This document shows positions 8,752 through 16,664 of a stretch of 32,393 nt of DNA, in pieces. The DNA is from an uncultured Lachnospiraceae bacterium (GTDB lineage Bacteria; Bacillota; Clostridia; Lachnospirales; Lachnospiraceae). A model generated the notes under the pieces. The model saw only the letters and a program-made list of their open reading frames with translations, made no database searches and had not been told where the DNA came from. Positions within the stretch are counted from its first letter, which is position 1. Each line of letters opens with the position of its first letter. The stretch spans positions 1 through 32,393 of the forward strand of contig CANTEW010000029.1 of assembly GCA_947652925.1 (NCBI GenBank), in the 5' to 3' direction. Position numbers and translations under genes: made by a program.

Positions 8752-9350
8752 CTCACACTCCAATAATCGATCAAATCAGAAAATCTTATCCTGTTTTCAT
8801 GATAATCTTCAACAGTCAGCGATCGATGTCTATAACTAACATTATTTATCTGCCTGATGGATCCTTTGTCAAAACCCAATCGATCATCGATACCGTTCAT
8901 CACTTTATTGTCTGAACGATTATCATTTACCACAGTTTTGATCTGTAGACTATCAAATGCTATGTCTAATGCCAGCATCTTGGATTCCACGGCATAAGGC
9001 GCTTCATCCGCATAGTCTTCATCGATCATATAGCTCCCTTCCTCGCAGGATCTGCCGTTCAGATCTATCTCGTATAAACGGATCGTACCAAGGAACGTAT
9101 CTGTTCCCTTTTTATAAATCCCCCAATAAATATCATTGTTTTTTTTATCATATCCTTCAAACCAATGCTCCTGATCGGCAACAGTAAGTTCACAGCTCTG
9201 TGAAAGGAAATACCTGTTGCGTGGTTTATTGCGGAGCCTGACGATATCCCCGCTATCAGCTTTCGTCAAAGGTTTCAGATAAATGATCTTCCCATTGACC
9301 GTCTCTTTTCGGAACCTTAAGATAGAAGAGACCCGTTCATCCTGATCCAT
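8748..9350 (-). CDS. GNAT-family N-acyltransferase (RimJ/RimL-like), candidate sugar amine acyltransferase
   Basis: About 200 residues with a GNAT layout: IYLKPLTKADSGDIVRLRNK at the start, QEHWFEGYDKKNNDIYWGIY, then FLGTIRLYEIDLNGRSCEEG, and the helix of the acyl-CoA site around SKMLALDIAFDSLQIKTV. Two roles are possible. It could be PseH, the N-acetyltransferase missing elsewhere from the pseudaminic acid pathway. Or it could transfer an acyl group from the adjacent ACP to the amine of the dTDP-3-aminosugar; its position next to ACP favours this. ATG at 9350 has GGGGTG six bases upstream; an alternative GTG at 9359 would overlap the ACP stop as GTGA. Confidence 0.7.
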   Translation of the reverse strand: MDQDERVSSILRFRKETVNGKIIYLKPLTKADSGDIVRLRNKPRNRYFLSQSCELTVADQEHWFEGYDKKNNDIYWGIYKKGTDTFLGTIRLYEIDLNGRSCEEGSYMIDEDYADEAPYAVESKMLALDIAFDSLQIKTVVNDNRSDNKVMNGIDDRLGFDKGSIRQINNVSYRHRSLTVEDYHENRIRFSDLIDYWSVR

Positions 9351-9355
9351 ACTAT

Positions 9356-9598
9356 TCACCCCACGCTCTTTTGGATAATATCAAAAAGATGACCAACATT
9401 TTTCGTATCACGTATCTGCGCCGTAGTTAATTTTATGCCAAAGCATTGTTCCACTTCCATAATCAATTGCAAGTGGGTCAATGAATTCCATCCATCGATA
9501 TCCTCTGATGTCATACTGTCAGTAAGTTCAATATCTGTACATGCAAATACATCTTTAAAAATATCTTTAACTTTTTCTTTGATCTCATCCCTACTCAT
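9356..9598 (-). CDS. Acyl carrier protein of an FkbH cassette
   Basis: An 80-residue acidic helical protein. The phosphopantetheine site is IDGWNSLTHLQLI, with Ser39 as the attachment residue (D-x-x-S/N-S-L pattern). The MEVEQCFGI sequence that follows is helix III of typical ACPs. ATG at 9598 lies seven bases after GAGGAAG and overlaps the end of the FkbH gene; ATG at 9601 is also possible. Stand-alone ACPs next to FkbH carry the acyl unit that FkbH makes, so this is probably the carrier for an unusual hydroxyacyl substituent of a surface sugar rather than the fatty acid synthesis ACP. Confidence 0.88.
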   Translation of the reverse strand: MSRDEIKEKVKDIFKDVFACTDIELTDSMTSEDIDGWNSLTHLQLIMEVEQCFGIKLTTAQIRDTKNVGHLFDIIQKSVG

Positions 9599-11387
9599 CA
9601 TACACTTCCTCGATCGCATTCTCCCACTCGGTCTGTTCTATATCCATAAGTTCCAGTTCATAATCTTTTGTATCCCCTGAACTTTTAATCTGGTCAAATC
9701 CCAACTGTTCAAATATACAGCTCACCATATCATTTTTTTCTGTCCTGGCATAATGTCCGATGATCTTATCGCATCCATGTTGTAGCGCCATCTGGACGAT
9801 CTTCTTGATCGTAAAGAGTTCAACACCCTTTTTTAAAACACGACAACTCATACACCAATCTGATATGTCGCAGACGTTATCCATAAATCTCAAGATGATA
9901 CATGCTATGATACCATACCTGCTAAAGCGATCCTCCATTTGGACCGCATACAAACCATAGCTCGTATCTTTTTGCATGGATACGATCTTTGCTTCGGGAT
10001 AGCGGTGTGTCAAAAGATTAAATTGATTCGTTTTATTGATCAATTGCGTAAATCTGTTTACAGACTTTTCATCGATCTCAAAAAACTGCGCTTTCATTTC
10101 CAAGCTTTGCAAAAATTCTTGATAGTCCTTGAATCCTGTCTGCAGATCACTCCGTTTCAGTTCACTGACATATGTATCTGTCCTTCCTGCATCTTCTCTT
10201 GTGATCCTGTTCCATTCAAACGCATGGATATCATACAGATCCCTGACATACAGTGCAGGATCTTCTGACACATTGACTACTTCCACATCGGGAAGCACCT
10301 TCCTGACCAATTCCCTTTCCGTCGGATTATCATCGAAAAATATCATGCTGTCTGTCCCGATGTTCAACATACTAGAAATCTGCCGTATATTACTCGCTTT
10401 ATCTTTCCAGTTACAGACGAAACAAGCAATATCATCCATTGAAAGTTTCATAAAGATATTTTTCTTGAATACTTCTTTTGCGATATCTTCATCATTTTTG
10501 CTGCAGACAGCAAGGAGTACACCCCTCTTTTTCAAACTTAAAAGAAAATCTTGGAACGCTTGATACGCTTCACCTTCTGCATCATTGGGATCGAGATTGA
10601 CGCCATCAGACCCGACATCTCCTACAATCCCGCCCCATATCGTATCATCAAGATCAAACACAATGCATTTTTTTATCTTGCCCTTTATAGCCATGATCTG
10701 TTTGAGTAACATATCACAAAAATAACCGATATATCTTAAAGAGAATCCTAATTTACTCAGATAATATTGTCCTTCATCAAACCAGTTCCTCTTACCGATC
10801 TCCCTTGATAATCCTTCAGTATCTATGATCGTGACATGATCAGGTTTTGATACTGCAAACATAAGATTGATCCGATCATAAAACCCTGTCTCTGAATAAG
10901 CTACGTTTGCATTGATATTCCCCAGACTAGAAGGATAGGGGACAACAATATTGGAGAACAGGATCTGTGTGTTTTCCAAGCGTCCATGGATCTGCTCAAC
11001 TAGACGTCCCAGACCAGCTACTGCTTCTTCTACTTTTTGCTCCACTGTGTTTGGATCATCAAATAGATCTGGCAGGTTCTTGATATCCCGGTGATCCGGG
11101 AGCAATATCACAATGTCAGGCCTGAATGAGTACATCCCAGACTCATCATCGAACACTTCCATGATCATACTGTTATAATGACCTTCATATATATCTGCTG
11201 ATATCCTATTACATAGCAACATTGCTTTTAGCACAGAAGCGATATATTGTGTACTGCATGTCCCCACTAAGGCTATCCTCAATCCAGGATCATCATTGAT
11301 GTTTCTATTGACTATCGCGGCTTTTTTTAGGATAGCCAGATGGTCATCAAGAGCTGTATTTAAAAAATCATTGTACAGAGTCTGCAA
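9591..11387 (-). CDS. FkbH-like protein: HAD-IIIC domain with C-terminal GNAT-like domain
   Basis: A 598-residue protein with three parts. Residues about 35-215 form an SGNH-like N-terminal region (IALVGTCSTQYIASVL). The HAD-IIIC core starts at FDLDDTIWGGIVGD (244-257) and includes LAVCSKNDEDIAKEVF, MIFFDDNPTERELVR and VPDVEV-like LPDVEVV. Residues about 430-598 are GNAT-like, with NQFNLLTHRY. FkbH proteins convert 1,3-bisphosphoglycerate to an ACP-bound glyceryl unit, or make related hydroxyacyl-ACPs. Here the ACP gene overlaps the end of this one. Start is TTG at 11387 after AGGGGGTG; no closer ATG fits. This gene makes it likely that the glycan bears a hydroxyacyl group on an amino sugar. 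Confidence 0.88.
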   Translation of the reverse strand: MQTLYNDFLNTALDDHLAILKKAAIVNRNINDDPGLRIALVGTCSTQYIASVLKAMLLCNRISADIYEGHYNSMIMEVFDDESGMYSFRPDIVILLPDHRDIKNLPDLFDDPNTVEQKVEEAVAGLGRLVEQIHGRLENTQILFSNIVVPYPSSLGNINANVAYSETGFYDRINLMFAVSKPDHVTIIDTEGLSREIGKRNWFDEGQYYLSKLGFSLRYIGYFCDMLLKQIMAIKGKIKKCIVFDLDDTIWGGIVGDVGSDGVNLDPNDAEGEAYQAFQDFLLSLKKRGVLLAVCSKNDEDIAKEVFKKNIFMKLSMDDIACFVCNWKDKASNIRQISSMLNIGTDSMIFFDDNPTERELVRKVLPDVEVVNVSEDPALYVRDLYDIHAFEWNRITREDAGRTDTYVSELKRSDLQTGFKDYQEFLQSLEMKAQFFEIDEKSVNRFTQLINKTNQFNLLTHRYPEAKIVSMQKDTSYGLYAVQMEDRFSRYGIIACIILRFMDNVCDISDWCMSCRVLKKGVELFTIKKIVQMALQHGCDKIIGHYARTEKNDMVSCIFEQLGFDQIKSSGDTKDYELELMDIEQTEWENAIEEVYDE

Positions 11388-11432
11388 AAATACACCCCCT
11401 ACTAAAGCGTGGTCGAGTTGATAAAAATAGGC

Positions 11433-12551
11433 TTATTTTTCAAATATATTTATCGCATCGATCACTTTACTCTGTTCTGTTTCTGTCATGCCATTAAAGA
11501 TCGGTATAGAACATACCGTATCTGCATAATCTTCTGTGATCGGAAGAAAACCTTTACAATGCCCCAAATAACTATACGCCTCTGATAAGTGTGGTGGGAT
11601 CGGATAATGGATCAGTGTACCGATCCCCCTAGTCATTAAGTGATCTATCAGAGCTTTCCGTTTTTTGCATCTTATAACAAACTGGTGCCAGACAGTACGA
11701 TCCCCAGGACCAGTCCTTGGCATAGGTAAGATGATCGCATCATTATGGATCTCGTTTAGATATCTCTCTGCGATCCTTTCCCTTTCTTGTGTGAGCTTTT
11801 CCAAATGTTTCAACTTTACACGGAGCAGACCTGCCTGCATCTCATCTAACCGGCTATTGACCCCTATAACTTCGTTCTGATACCTTTTTTTGCTCCCATA
11901 GTTCCTAAACATACGGATATCAGACGCGACCTTTCCATTTTCCGTTATGATAGCGCCGCCATCACCAAAAGCTCCTAGATTTTTTGATGGGTAAAATGAA
12001 AAACATCCAATATCCCCAAACGTCCCAGTCATTTTTGTTCCATATGTCGTTCCATGAGATTGGGCACAGTCTTCCACTAACCGCAGACCATACTTTTGAC
12101 AAATGGCGGTCACTTTATCCATCCTGGCTGGGATACCATATAGATGTACAACAAGTATTGCTTTTGTACGTTTTGTTATTTTTTCTTCGATCTTATCTGC
12201 ATCAATACTGTAATGTTCATCTGGTTCAACAAAAATAGGAGAAGCGCCATTTATTGTGATCCCCATCACACTTGCGATATATGTATTGCCTTGCACAATG
12301 ACTTCGTCGCCTTCACCTATCCCTAAGGCACGAAAAGCTAATATCAATGCATCCAGACCACTATTCAGAGCAACACAGTATCTACTCCCACAGTGAGCTG
12401 CCCATTCTTGCTCAAATGCCTCAACCTCTTTTCCTAAAACATACCAGCCTGAACGGAGGATCTCTATTGCTTTTTCCTCATATTCCTTTTTATGAAGGTT
12501 GAACCCTCTGCCGAGGTCATTCGACATTATCTGTTTTTTCTCGGTCATCAT
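11433..12551 (-). CDS. dTDP-3-amino-3,6-dideoxyhexose aminotransferase, FdtB/QdtB-like (DegT/DnrJ/EryC1/StrS)
   Basis: A 372-residue PLP-dependent sugar aminotransferase. LNSGLDALILAFRALGIG and VQGNTYIASVMGI are the cofactor phosphate and ring contacts, VEDCAQSHG holds the PLP aspartate, and FSFYPSKNLGAFGDGGA carries the Schiff-base lysine, K190. The N-terminal FNLHKKEYEEKAIEILRSGWYVLG and the NSRLDEMQA motif match the 3-aminotransferase group (FdtB, QdtB, DesV) more than the PseC group. With the 3,4-ketoisomerase at 7503-7916 it would form dTDP-3-amino-3,6-dideoxyhexose. No rmlA/rmlB genes are in the window, so the dTDP-4-keto sugar must come from elsewhere. ATG at 12551, with AAGGA ten bases upstream. 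Confidence 0.87.
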   Translation of the reverse strand: MMTEKKQIMSNDLGRGFNLHKKEYEEKAIEILRSGWYVLGKEVEAFEQEWAAHCGSRYCVALNSGLDALILAFRALGIGEGDEVIVQGNTYIASVMGITINGASPIFVEPDEHYSIDADKIEEKITKRTKAILVVHLYGIPARMDKVTAICQKYGLRLVEDCAQSHGTTYGTKMTGTFGDIGCFSFYPSKNLGAFGDGGAIITENGKVASDIRMFRNYGSKKRYQNEVIGVNSRLDEMQAGLLRVKLKHLEKLTQERERIAERYLNEIHNDAIILPMPRTGPGDRTVWHQFVIRCKKRKALIDHLMTRGIGTLIHYPIPPHLSEAYSYLGHCKGFLPITEDYADTVCSIPIFNGMTETEQSKVIDAINIFEK

Positions 12552-12584
12552 ACAATTCTGTCCTTGCCCCCTCCTGTGTATCCA

Positions 12585-13649
12585 TCAACGCTTCTTTCTG
12601 TCATACTGTTCGATCTTTTCCACTATCCTGTCACAGCCTTTCCCATCTACCAATGCCCGCTGCTCTGCGGCTATCTTTTTCCGTATATCGGGATGTCCCA
12701 TCAGGTATAGGATATGATCGATCAGCTTTTGTCCGTCCAATCTGTCGTGATACCCAATATATCTCAGCAGTCTTTGCCGTTCCAATGCTCTTATATGGAG
12801 GAGCTGGTTATCCGCGTATGCAAACGCGGCGGTCGGGATACCGCATGCTGCGAGTTCATATAATGTGGACCCTCCAGCAGATACTGCCAGATCACATCCT
12901 GACATGATCCCACACATATCACTTGGACGATCGTACAACAGGACTTGTCCATTATCCCTGAGTCCTGGATCGGTCCATATATCTTTTTCAAACCCGCCCC
13001 CGACTATGACATGGTATCTCAATCCCGAGAACCTCTCCTCTGACAGTACTATCCCCAAGATCTTTTCGGTCATATGGAATGGATCCCCATTCCCTGTCGT
13101 GATCAATACATCTGTGGCATCCTCTCTGACATCCTTTAGCGACTGATCAGAAAATCCTCTCCGCACTTGGTTATATCTAAGCCCTAATAAGAGCTGGGCG
13201 TCCTGCGTTCTTTCATAACCCATATCAAAAGCTGAGGCCGTGCCATTGACTAAGATATCTACCGGGTAAGGAAAAAGATCCAGGTCATCGATATAGACCA
13301 GACGATCTGTCAGATCCCTTAAACCTTTTAAAAAGTCGATGGATATATTATAATCATCAACGATCATGGCATCAGCTCTTTGTCTGATCTGTCCACGGAT
13401 AGCCATGAGATCGTCTTTCAATCCCTCAGGAATCCCATAAAAAAAAACCTGACCCTCAAAATGTGGTCCAGATGGTATCCTGACCACCTCTATCCCTGCT
13501 TTTTCTATAAGAGAGATCCCTTGTCCATACTTGCTAAAGAAGATGACTCTATGCCCGTGTCTCTTAAAGGCTTCTGCCAAAGAAATAGAACGCATGATAT
13601 GGCCCATGCCAGTCTGGGCGTTGCCATGTACGATAAAATATATCCTCAT
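12585..13649 (-). CDS. pseG: PseG: UDP-2,4-diacetamido-2,4,6-trideoxy-L-altrose hydrolase
   Basis: A 354-residue GT-B-fold protein. GMGHIMRSISLA (residues 14-25) is the PseG glycine-rich loop with the catalytic His17. DAMIVDDYNIS and LVYIDDL follow, and SAGGSTLYELAACGIPTAAFAYADNQ-type sequence (about 263-288) is the UDP-binding region. The enzyme removes UDP from the pseudaminic precursor, giving 6-deoxy-AltdiNAc for PseI. The start at 13649 overlaps the stop of the formyltransferase gene as ATGA, with GGAG upstream. The LegG hydrolase of the legionaminic pathway is of the NeuC type and looks different, which supports the Pse call. Confidence 0.85.
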   Translation of the reverse strand: MRIYFIVHGNAQTGMGHIMRSISLAEAFKRHGHRVIFFSKYGQGISLIEKAGIEVVRIPSGPHFEGQVFFYGIPEGLKDDLMAIRGQIRQRADAMIVDDYNISIDFLKGLRDLTDRLVYIDDLDLFPYPVDILVNGTASAFDMGYERTQDAQLLLGLRYNQVRRGFSDQSLKDVREDATDVLITTGNGDPFHMTEKILGIVLSEERFSGLRYHVIVGGGFEKDIWTDPGLRDNGQVLLYDRPSDMCGIMSGCDLAVSAGGSTLYELAACGIPTAAFAYADNQLLHIRALERQRLLRYIGYHDRLDGQKLIDHILYLMGHPDIRKKIAAEQRALVDGKGCDRIVEKIEQYDRKKR

Positions 13650-14218
13650 CTCTTCAGCACTCCCCTCATCCTATGATGATATATGGTCTCTTGGAGGTCT
13701 AGCGCCTTTCCTCCCAAAAGTTGGACCAATTCCTGCTTTTTATGGCAAGAACCTTCTCCTATCTGTTCCTTTGGCACGATCGACTGCTCTTTGATCCTCT
13801 CCCAATTGTCTTGGAAGAGGATCGATATCTCTTTATTCAATGTGTCATATGTTGTCTGGAATGTCTCGACATGTTCATCAAAAAATAATTCTTTTTGGAC
13901 GAGGATGCTCCCCTGATCCAACCCACTCGATACTCTATGGATCGTCACACCTTTTGGGGTGTCATCCATAAAACTCCAGAAATTGGGATCCGCGCCTCTG
14001 TTCCATGGGAGATATGATATATGTAGATTGATGATGCGGTCTCCGATCTCTCTGATGATCTCTCCGGGTATGATATGTCTGTAATTATAGCTGATCACAA
14101 AACTAGGCGAATAAAAGCGGATCTGAGATCCTGACAATCTGCCGCTAAAAAAATATACAGTCTCTCCCTGTTTCTCCAGCCATCTGCATAAGGGGAATGC
14201 ATTTTTATTATTGCTCAG
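13646..14218 (-). CDS. Formyltransferase-fold protein (Fmt-like), likely sugar N-formyltransferase, with probable CTG start
   Basis: About 190 residues. NLHISYLPWNRGADPNFWSF holds the catalytic Asn64 and His66 of the 10-formyl-THF transferases, and SSGLDQGSILVQ gives the third residue, Asp101. Family members usually start with a strand like ILILSNN. Here the matching SNNKNAFPLCRWLEKQGE is in frame, but no ATG, GTG or TTG precedes it before a stop at about 14229. CTG at 14218-14216, six bases after AGGGGGG and overlapping the TGA of the ATP-grasp gene, is the best start. The only other start, TTG at 14137, would delete the first strand. Likely role: N-formylation of a pseudaminic acid precursor. 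Confidence 0.78.
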   Translation of the reverse strand: MSNNKNAFPLCRWLEKQGETVYFFSGRLSGSQIRFYSPSFVISYNYRHIIPGEIIREIGDRIINLHISYLPWNRGADPNFWSFMDDTPKGVTIHRVSSGLDQGSILVQKELFFDEHVETFQTTYDTLNKEISILFQDNWERIKEQSIVPKEQIGEGSCHKKQELVQLLGGKALDLQETIYHHRMRGVLKR

Positions 14219-15243
14219 TAGGATCCCCCCTTTCTATCAAATCCTTCTTTTTCGATCCATGTGTTTGCAAGGTCTATATCTTGTCCGATCCCTTCTTTGA
14301 AGATCCTCTCGCCCAATACCCTTATACCGACCATAGGGGTTCTTTCATCGACATACTTTATCTTCTCTCTTTTACCGTCCAAAAGATCCAGCCACCATTC
14401 TACGTCCTTAAAACCAAGCTGGTAACGGAATCCCACTGTGCTGGATATCCTTGGATTTATCTCGAAGACATAGTAATCCCCATCCTGCTTGCGCATCTGG
14501 ATATTTATCGCACCCCTCAACTGGAGATGTCCAGCCACTCTCTCACAGATCTCCTGTATCCTCGGATCCATGACCCTCTCGACCCGCACACTCATGCCCC
14601 CAAATCCCAGACTCCTCTTGAATGCTATAGATAAGATATCTGTCCCATCTGAAAAGACCCCTGCTGTATATTCTTCATCTTCCGTGCCGATATATTCCTG
14701 GATGATCCCATCTTCTGTCTGTTGTAAGGATGACTCCAATGAAGGAGGATCATATGCGATCTTCACGGATCTGGATCCACATCCAGTATCTGATTTGATG
14801 ACCACAGGAAAATCCAGGCCATCCATGACCTCTCCCGGATACCATGTCCTTGGAGACGGCAGACCTAATCCCCTGACCATCTTGGCTGTCTTGTATTTAC
14901 TAAAAGATGTTGCAAGGATATGATGGTCATTTATCATCAGCTTGATCCCAGCATCATGGAACCTCTCCCGATGACTGTCAAAAAGCCGGATCTCCCCCTC
15001 GGTCATTGGCATTATACATGTTATGTCCCGCTTGATGCATTCTGCATATATAGCTTCTATATATCGTAGCCCTTCCTTATACGGAGGGGCCAAAAAAAAT
15101 CCATTCACATAGTCATAGCCTGCTACATATGGTGTGATATCGCATCCGACAAGATCACCCTCCCCATATGCCTGCCACATACAACGGGCAACACTCGAAC
15201 CGATATCCCCGCCTATCGCTGTGATCAGATACCGCTCTTTCAC
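14215..15243 (-). CDS. ATP-grasp ligase (CarB-like) in the pseudaminic acid cluster
   Basis: A 342-residue protein with a preATP-grasp Rossmann region (YLITAIGGDIGSSVARC, then MPMTEGEIRLF) and an ATP-grasp domain from about residue 110 to 300. FPVVIKSDTGCGSRSVKI is the nucleotide-binding loop, IIQEYIGTEDEEYTAGVF the adenine hinge, and FEINPRISSTVGFR the metal-binding Glu/Asn. ATP-grasp enzymes join a carboxylate, through an acyl phosphate, to an amine or thiol. Here it may acylate an amino group of the nonulosonic acid or its precursor with an amino or organic acid. GTG at 15243 overlaps the metallophosphoesterase stop as GTGA, with GGAGG seven bases upstream. Substrate unknown. Confidence 0.83.
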   Translation of the reverse strand: MKERYLITAIGGDIGSSVARCMWQAYGEGDLVGCDITPYVAGYDYVNGFFLAPPYKEGLRYIEAIYAECIKRDITCIMPMTEGEIRLFDSHRERFHDAGIKLMINDHHILATSFSKYKTAKMVRGLGLPSPRTWYPGEVMDGLDFPVVIKSDTGCGSRSVKIAYDPPSLESSLQQTEDGIIQEYIGTEDEEYTAGVFSDGTDILSIAFKRSLGFGGMSVRVERVMDPRIQEICERVAGHLQLRGAINIQMRKQDGDYYVFEINPRISSTVGFRYQLGFKDVEWWLDLLDGKREKIKYVDERTPMVGIRVLGERIFKEGIGQDIDLANTWIEKEGFDRKGGSY

Positions 15244-15938
15244 ATCCCTACCTCCGATCTCTTCCGGATATATGCCACGAGTCTCCCATCCTCTTCCCGC
15301 TCCATCAGATCAGCGATCAAGGCTCCTGTGTCCAATCCTACTGTGTGGAAAGAAGGATCGACAGACTCTGTATCCAATATACAATAACTGAACCCTTTAT
15401 GGTCCCTCGGCTGCCCTAATGAACCGGGATTCAGCACTATGGTATCCCCCACATATCTCATCATCTGATAATGGGTATGCCCTAATATCACGATGTCGTA
15501 TCCAGTATATAGATCTGTAGCATCGATCCTCGTATCTGGATATATCCGGCCATTGAGATGATCCGTCAGATCCCCATGGGCCACTGCGACCTTCAGCCCA
15601 TCAAGGCAGAGTTCTAACATATCGGGCAGACTGTATATAAACCCAACTACACTTTCAGAGGGGTTTAAGAGATAACTCATCCCATATCTATCGACATATC
15701 TATCCCTTTTTCCAAGGTCATCCAATGAGTCCAGGTACTGGGCATCATGGTTCCCTCTCACTGCATATAGTCCCGATATATCATCCAATCTCTCGATCAC
15801 CTCTTGTGGATGTGGGAGATATCCAAATATATCCCCGCAAAATATATATCCTGCTACATCGATCCCTTTTGTCTGGGAGAGCATCCCATCCAATGCCATC
15901 TTATTCCCATGTATATCCGAAAAAATAACATATCTCAT
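15240..15938 (-). CDS. Calcineurin-like metallophosphoesterase (YfcE/MJ0936 type)
   Basis: A 232-residue phosphoesterase with all the metal ligands: FSDIHGN (Asp8, His10), FCGDIFG (Asp36), VRGNHDAQ (Asn63, His64), AHGDL (His121) and GHTHYQ (His154, His156), then the NPGSLGQPRDH tail common in this subfamily. It is unusual to find such an enzyme inside a sugar pathway. Here it is coupled to both neighbours by ATGA/GTGA overlaps, so it probably removes a phosphate from, or hydrolyses a phosphodiester in, an intermediate of the same pathway. The ATG at 15938 has only a run of A with a G upstream. Confidence 0.85.
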   Translation of the reverse strand: MRYVIFSDIHGNKMALDGMLSQTKGIDVAGYIFCGDIFGYLPHPQEVIERLDDISGLYAVRGNHDAQYLDSLDDLGKRDRYVDRYGMSYLLNPSESVVGFIYSLPDMLELCLDGLKVAVAHGDLTDHLNGRIYPDTRIDATDLYTGYDIVILGHTHYQMMRYVGDTIVLNPGSLGQPRDHKGFSYCILDTESVDPSFHTVGLDTGALIADLMEREEDGRLVAYIRKRSEVGM

Positions 15939-16663
15939 CTTTTTTTATGATCTGCATGGAAACTATCTGTATCCCAGTCTAAGATGAACCGATCGATGAC
16001 ATCCTTTGCGATGATACTGGGGTCTTTTAAGATCCCATCCTTGTGATACGTTTTAAACAGATCTACATCGCCAAATTCTTCTCTTTCCGTTCGACGGATC
16101 TCTGCCTGCATAGGCGTGTCCACAACACCTGGCTCGTAAGAGACCACTCTTATATCTGGGTCTTCCAATCGCAACGTCTTTAAGAACATGTTCATATATG
16201 CCTTTGAAGCTGAATATAATGACCAGCCTTCTAATGGCCTGTAAGCCGCGCCACTGTCAAAATTGATGAACCTCAGTCTCACCCCATATCTTTTTTTATA
16301 TCTCATCAGAGCATCAGACAACATGATCGGATCGACCAGATTGATGTATAGATTCTCTAGCAGCCTTTCTTTTGGGAGACCGCCTATCCTCTTTATCGGG
16401 GATATTGAAAAAGCAGTAAAGATACAAGCTACATCAGCGGGACCGTTCTGTCGAAGATCACAGATCAGATGTTCTGTATCCTTGGACGGATCCCCCGTCC
16501 GCTCTTCCATCATCACTTTTGGATCGGTCTCTCCATACATCCCAATGAACTTTTTTCTGTCCCTGAACTGGCAGTATATCCTATCGATATGATCATCTGG
16601 GAGCAGCTGACTGACCAAAGGACCACCTATCCCCCCAGTAGAACCTGTTATGATAACATCCAT
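15935..16663 (-). CDS. Short-chain dehydrogenase/reductase (SDR)
   Basis: A 242-residue classical SDR. GSTGGIGG (residues 7-14) is the dinucleotide-binding glycine motif, FDSGAA supplies the catalytic serine region, and YSASKAY gives Tyr150 and Lys154. The substrate segment (EPGVVDTPMQ) is typical of oxidoreductases acting on small sugars or keto acids. PtmA-like SDRs occur in nonulosonic acid clusters, which is the closest parallel, but the substrate here is unknown. ATG at 16663 is one base after the PseI stop, and its stop overlaps the phosphoesterase start as ATGA. Confidence 0.83.
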   Translation of the reverse strand: MDVIITGSTGGIGGPLVSQLLPDDHIDRIYCQFRDRKKFIGMYGETDPKVMMEERTGDPSKDTEHLICDLRQNGPADVACIFTAFSISPIKRIGGLPKERLLENLYINLVDPIMLSDALMRYKKRYGVRLRFINFDSGAAYRPLEGWSLYSASKAYMNMFLKTLRLEDPDIRVVSYEPGVVDTPMQAEIRRTEREEFGDVDLFKTYHKDGILKDPSIIAKDVIDRFILDWDTDSFHADHKKR

Positions 16664-16664
16664 C

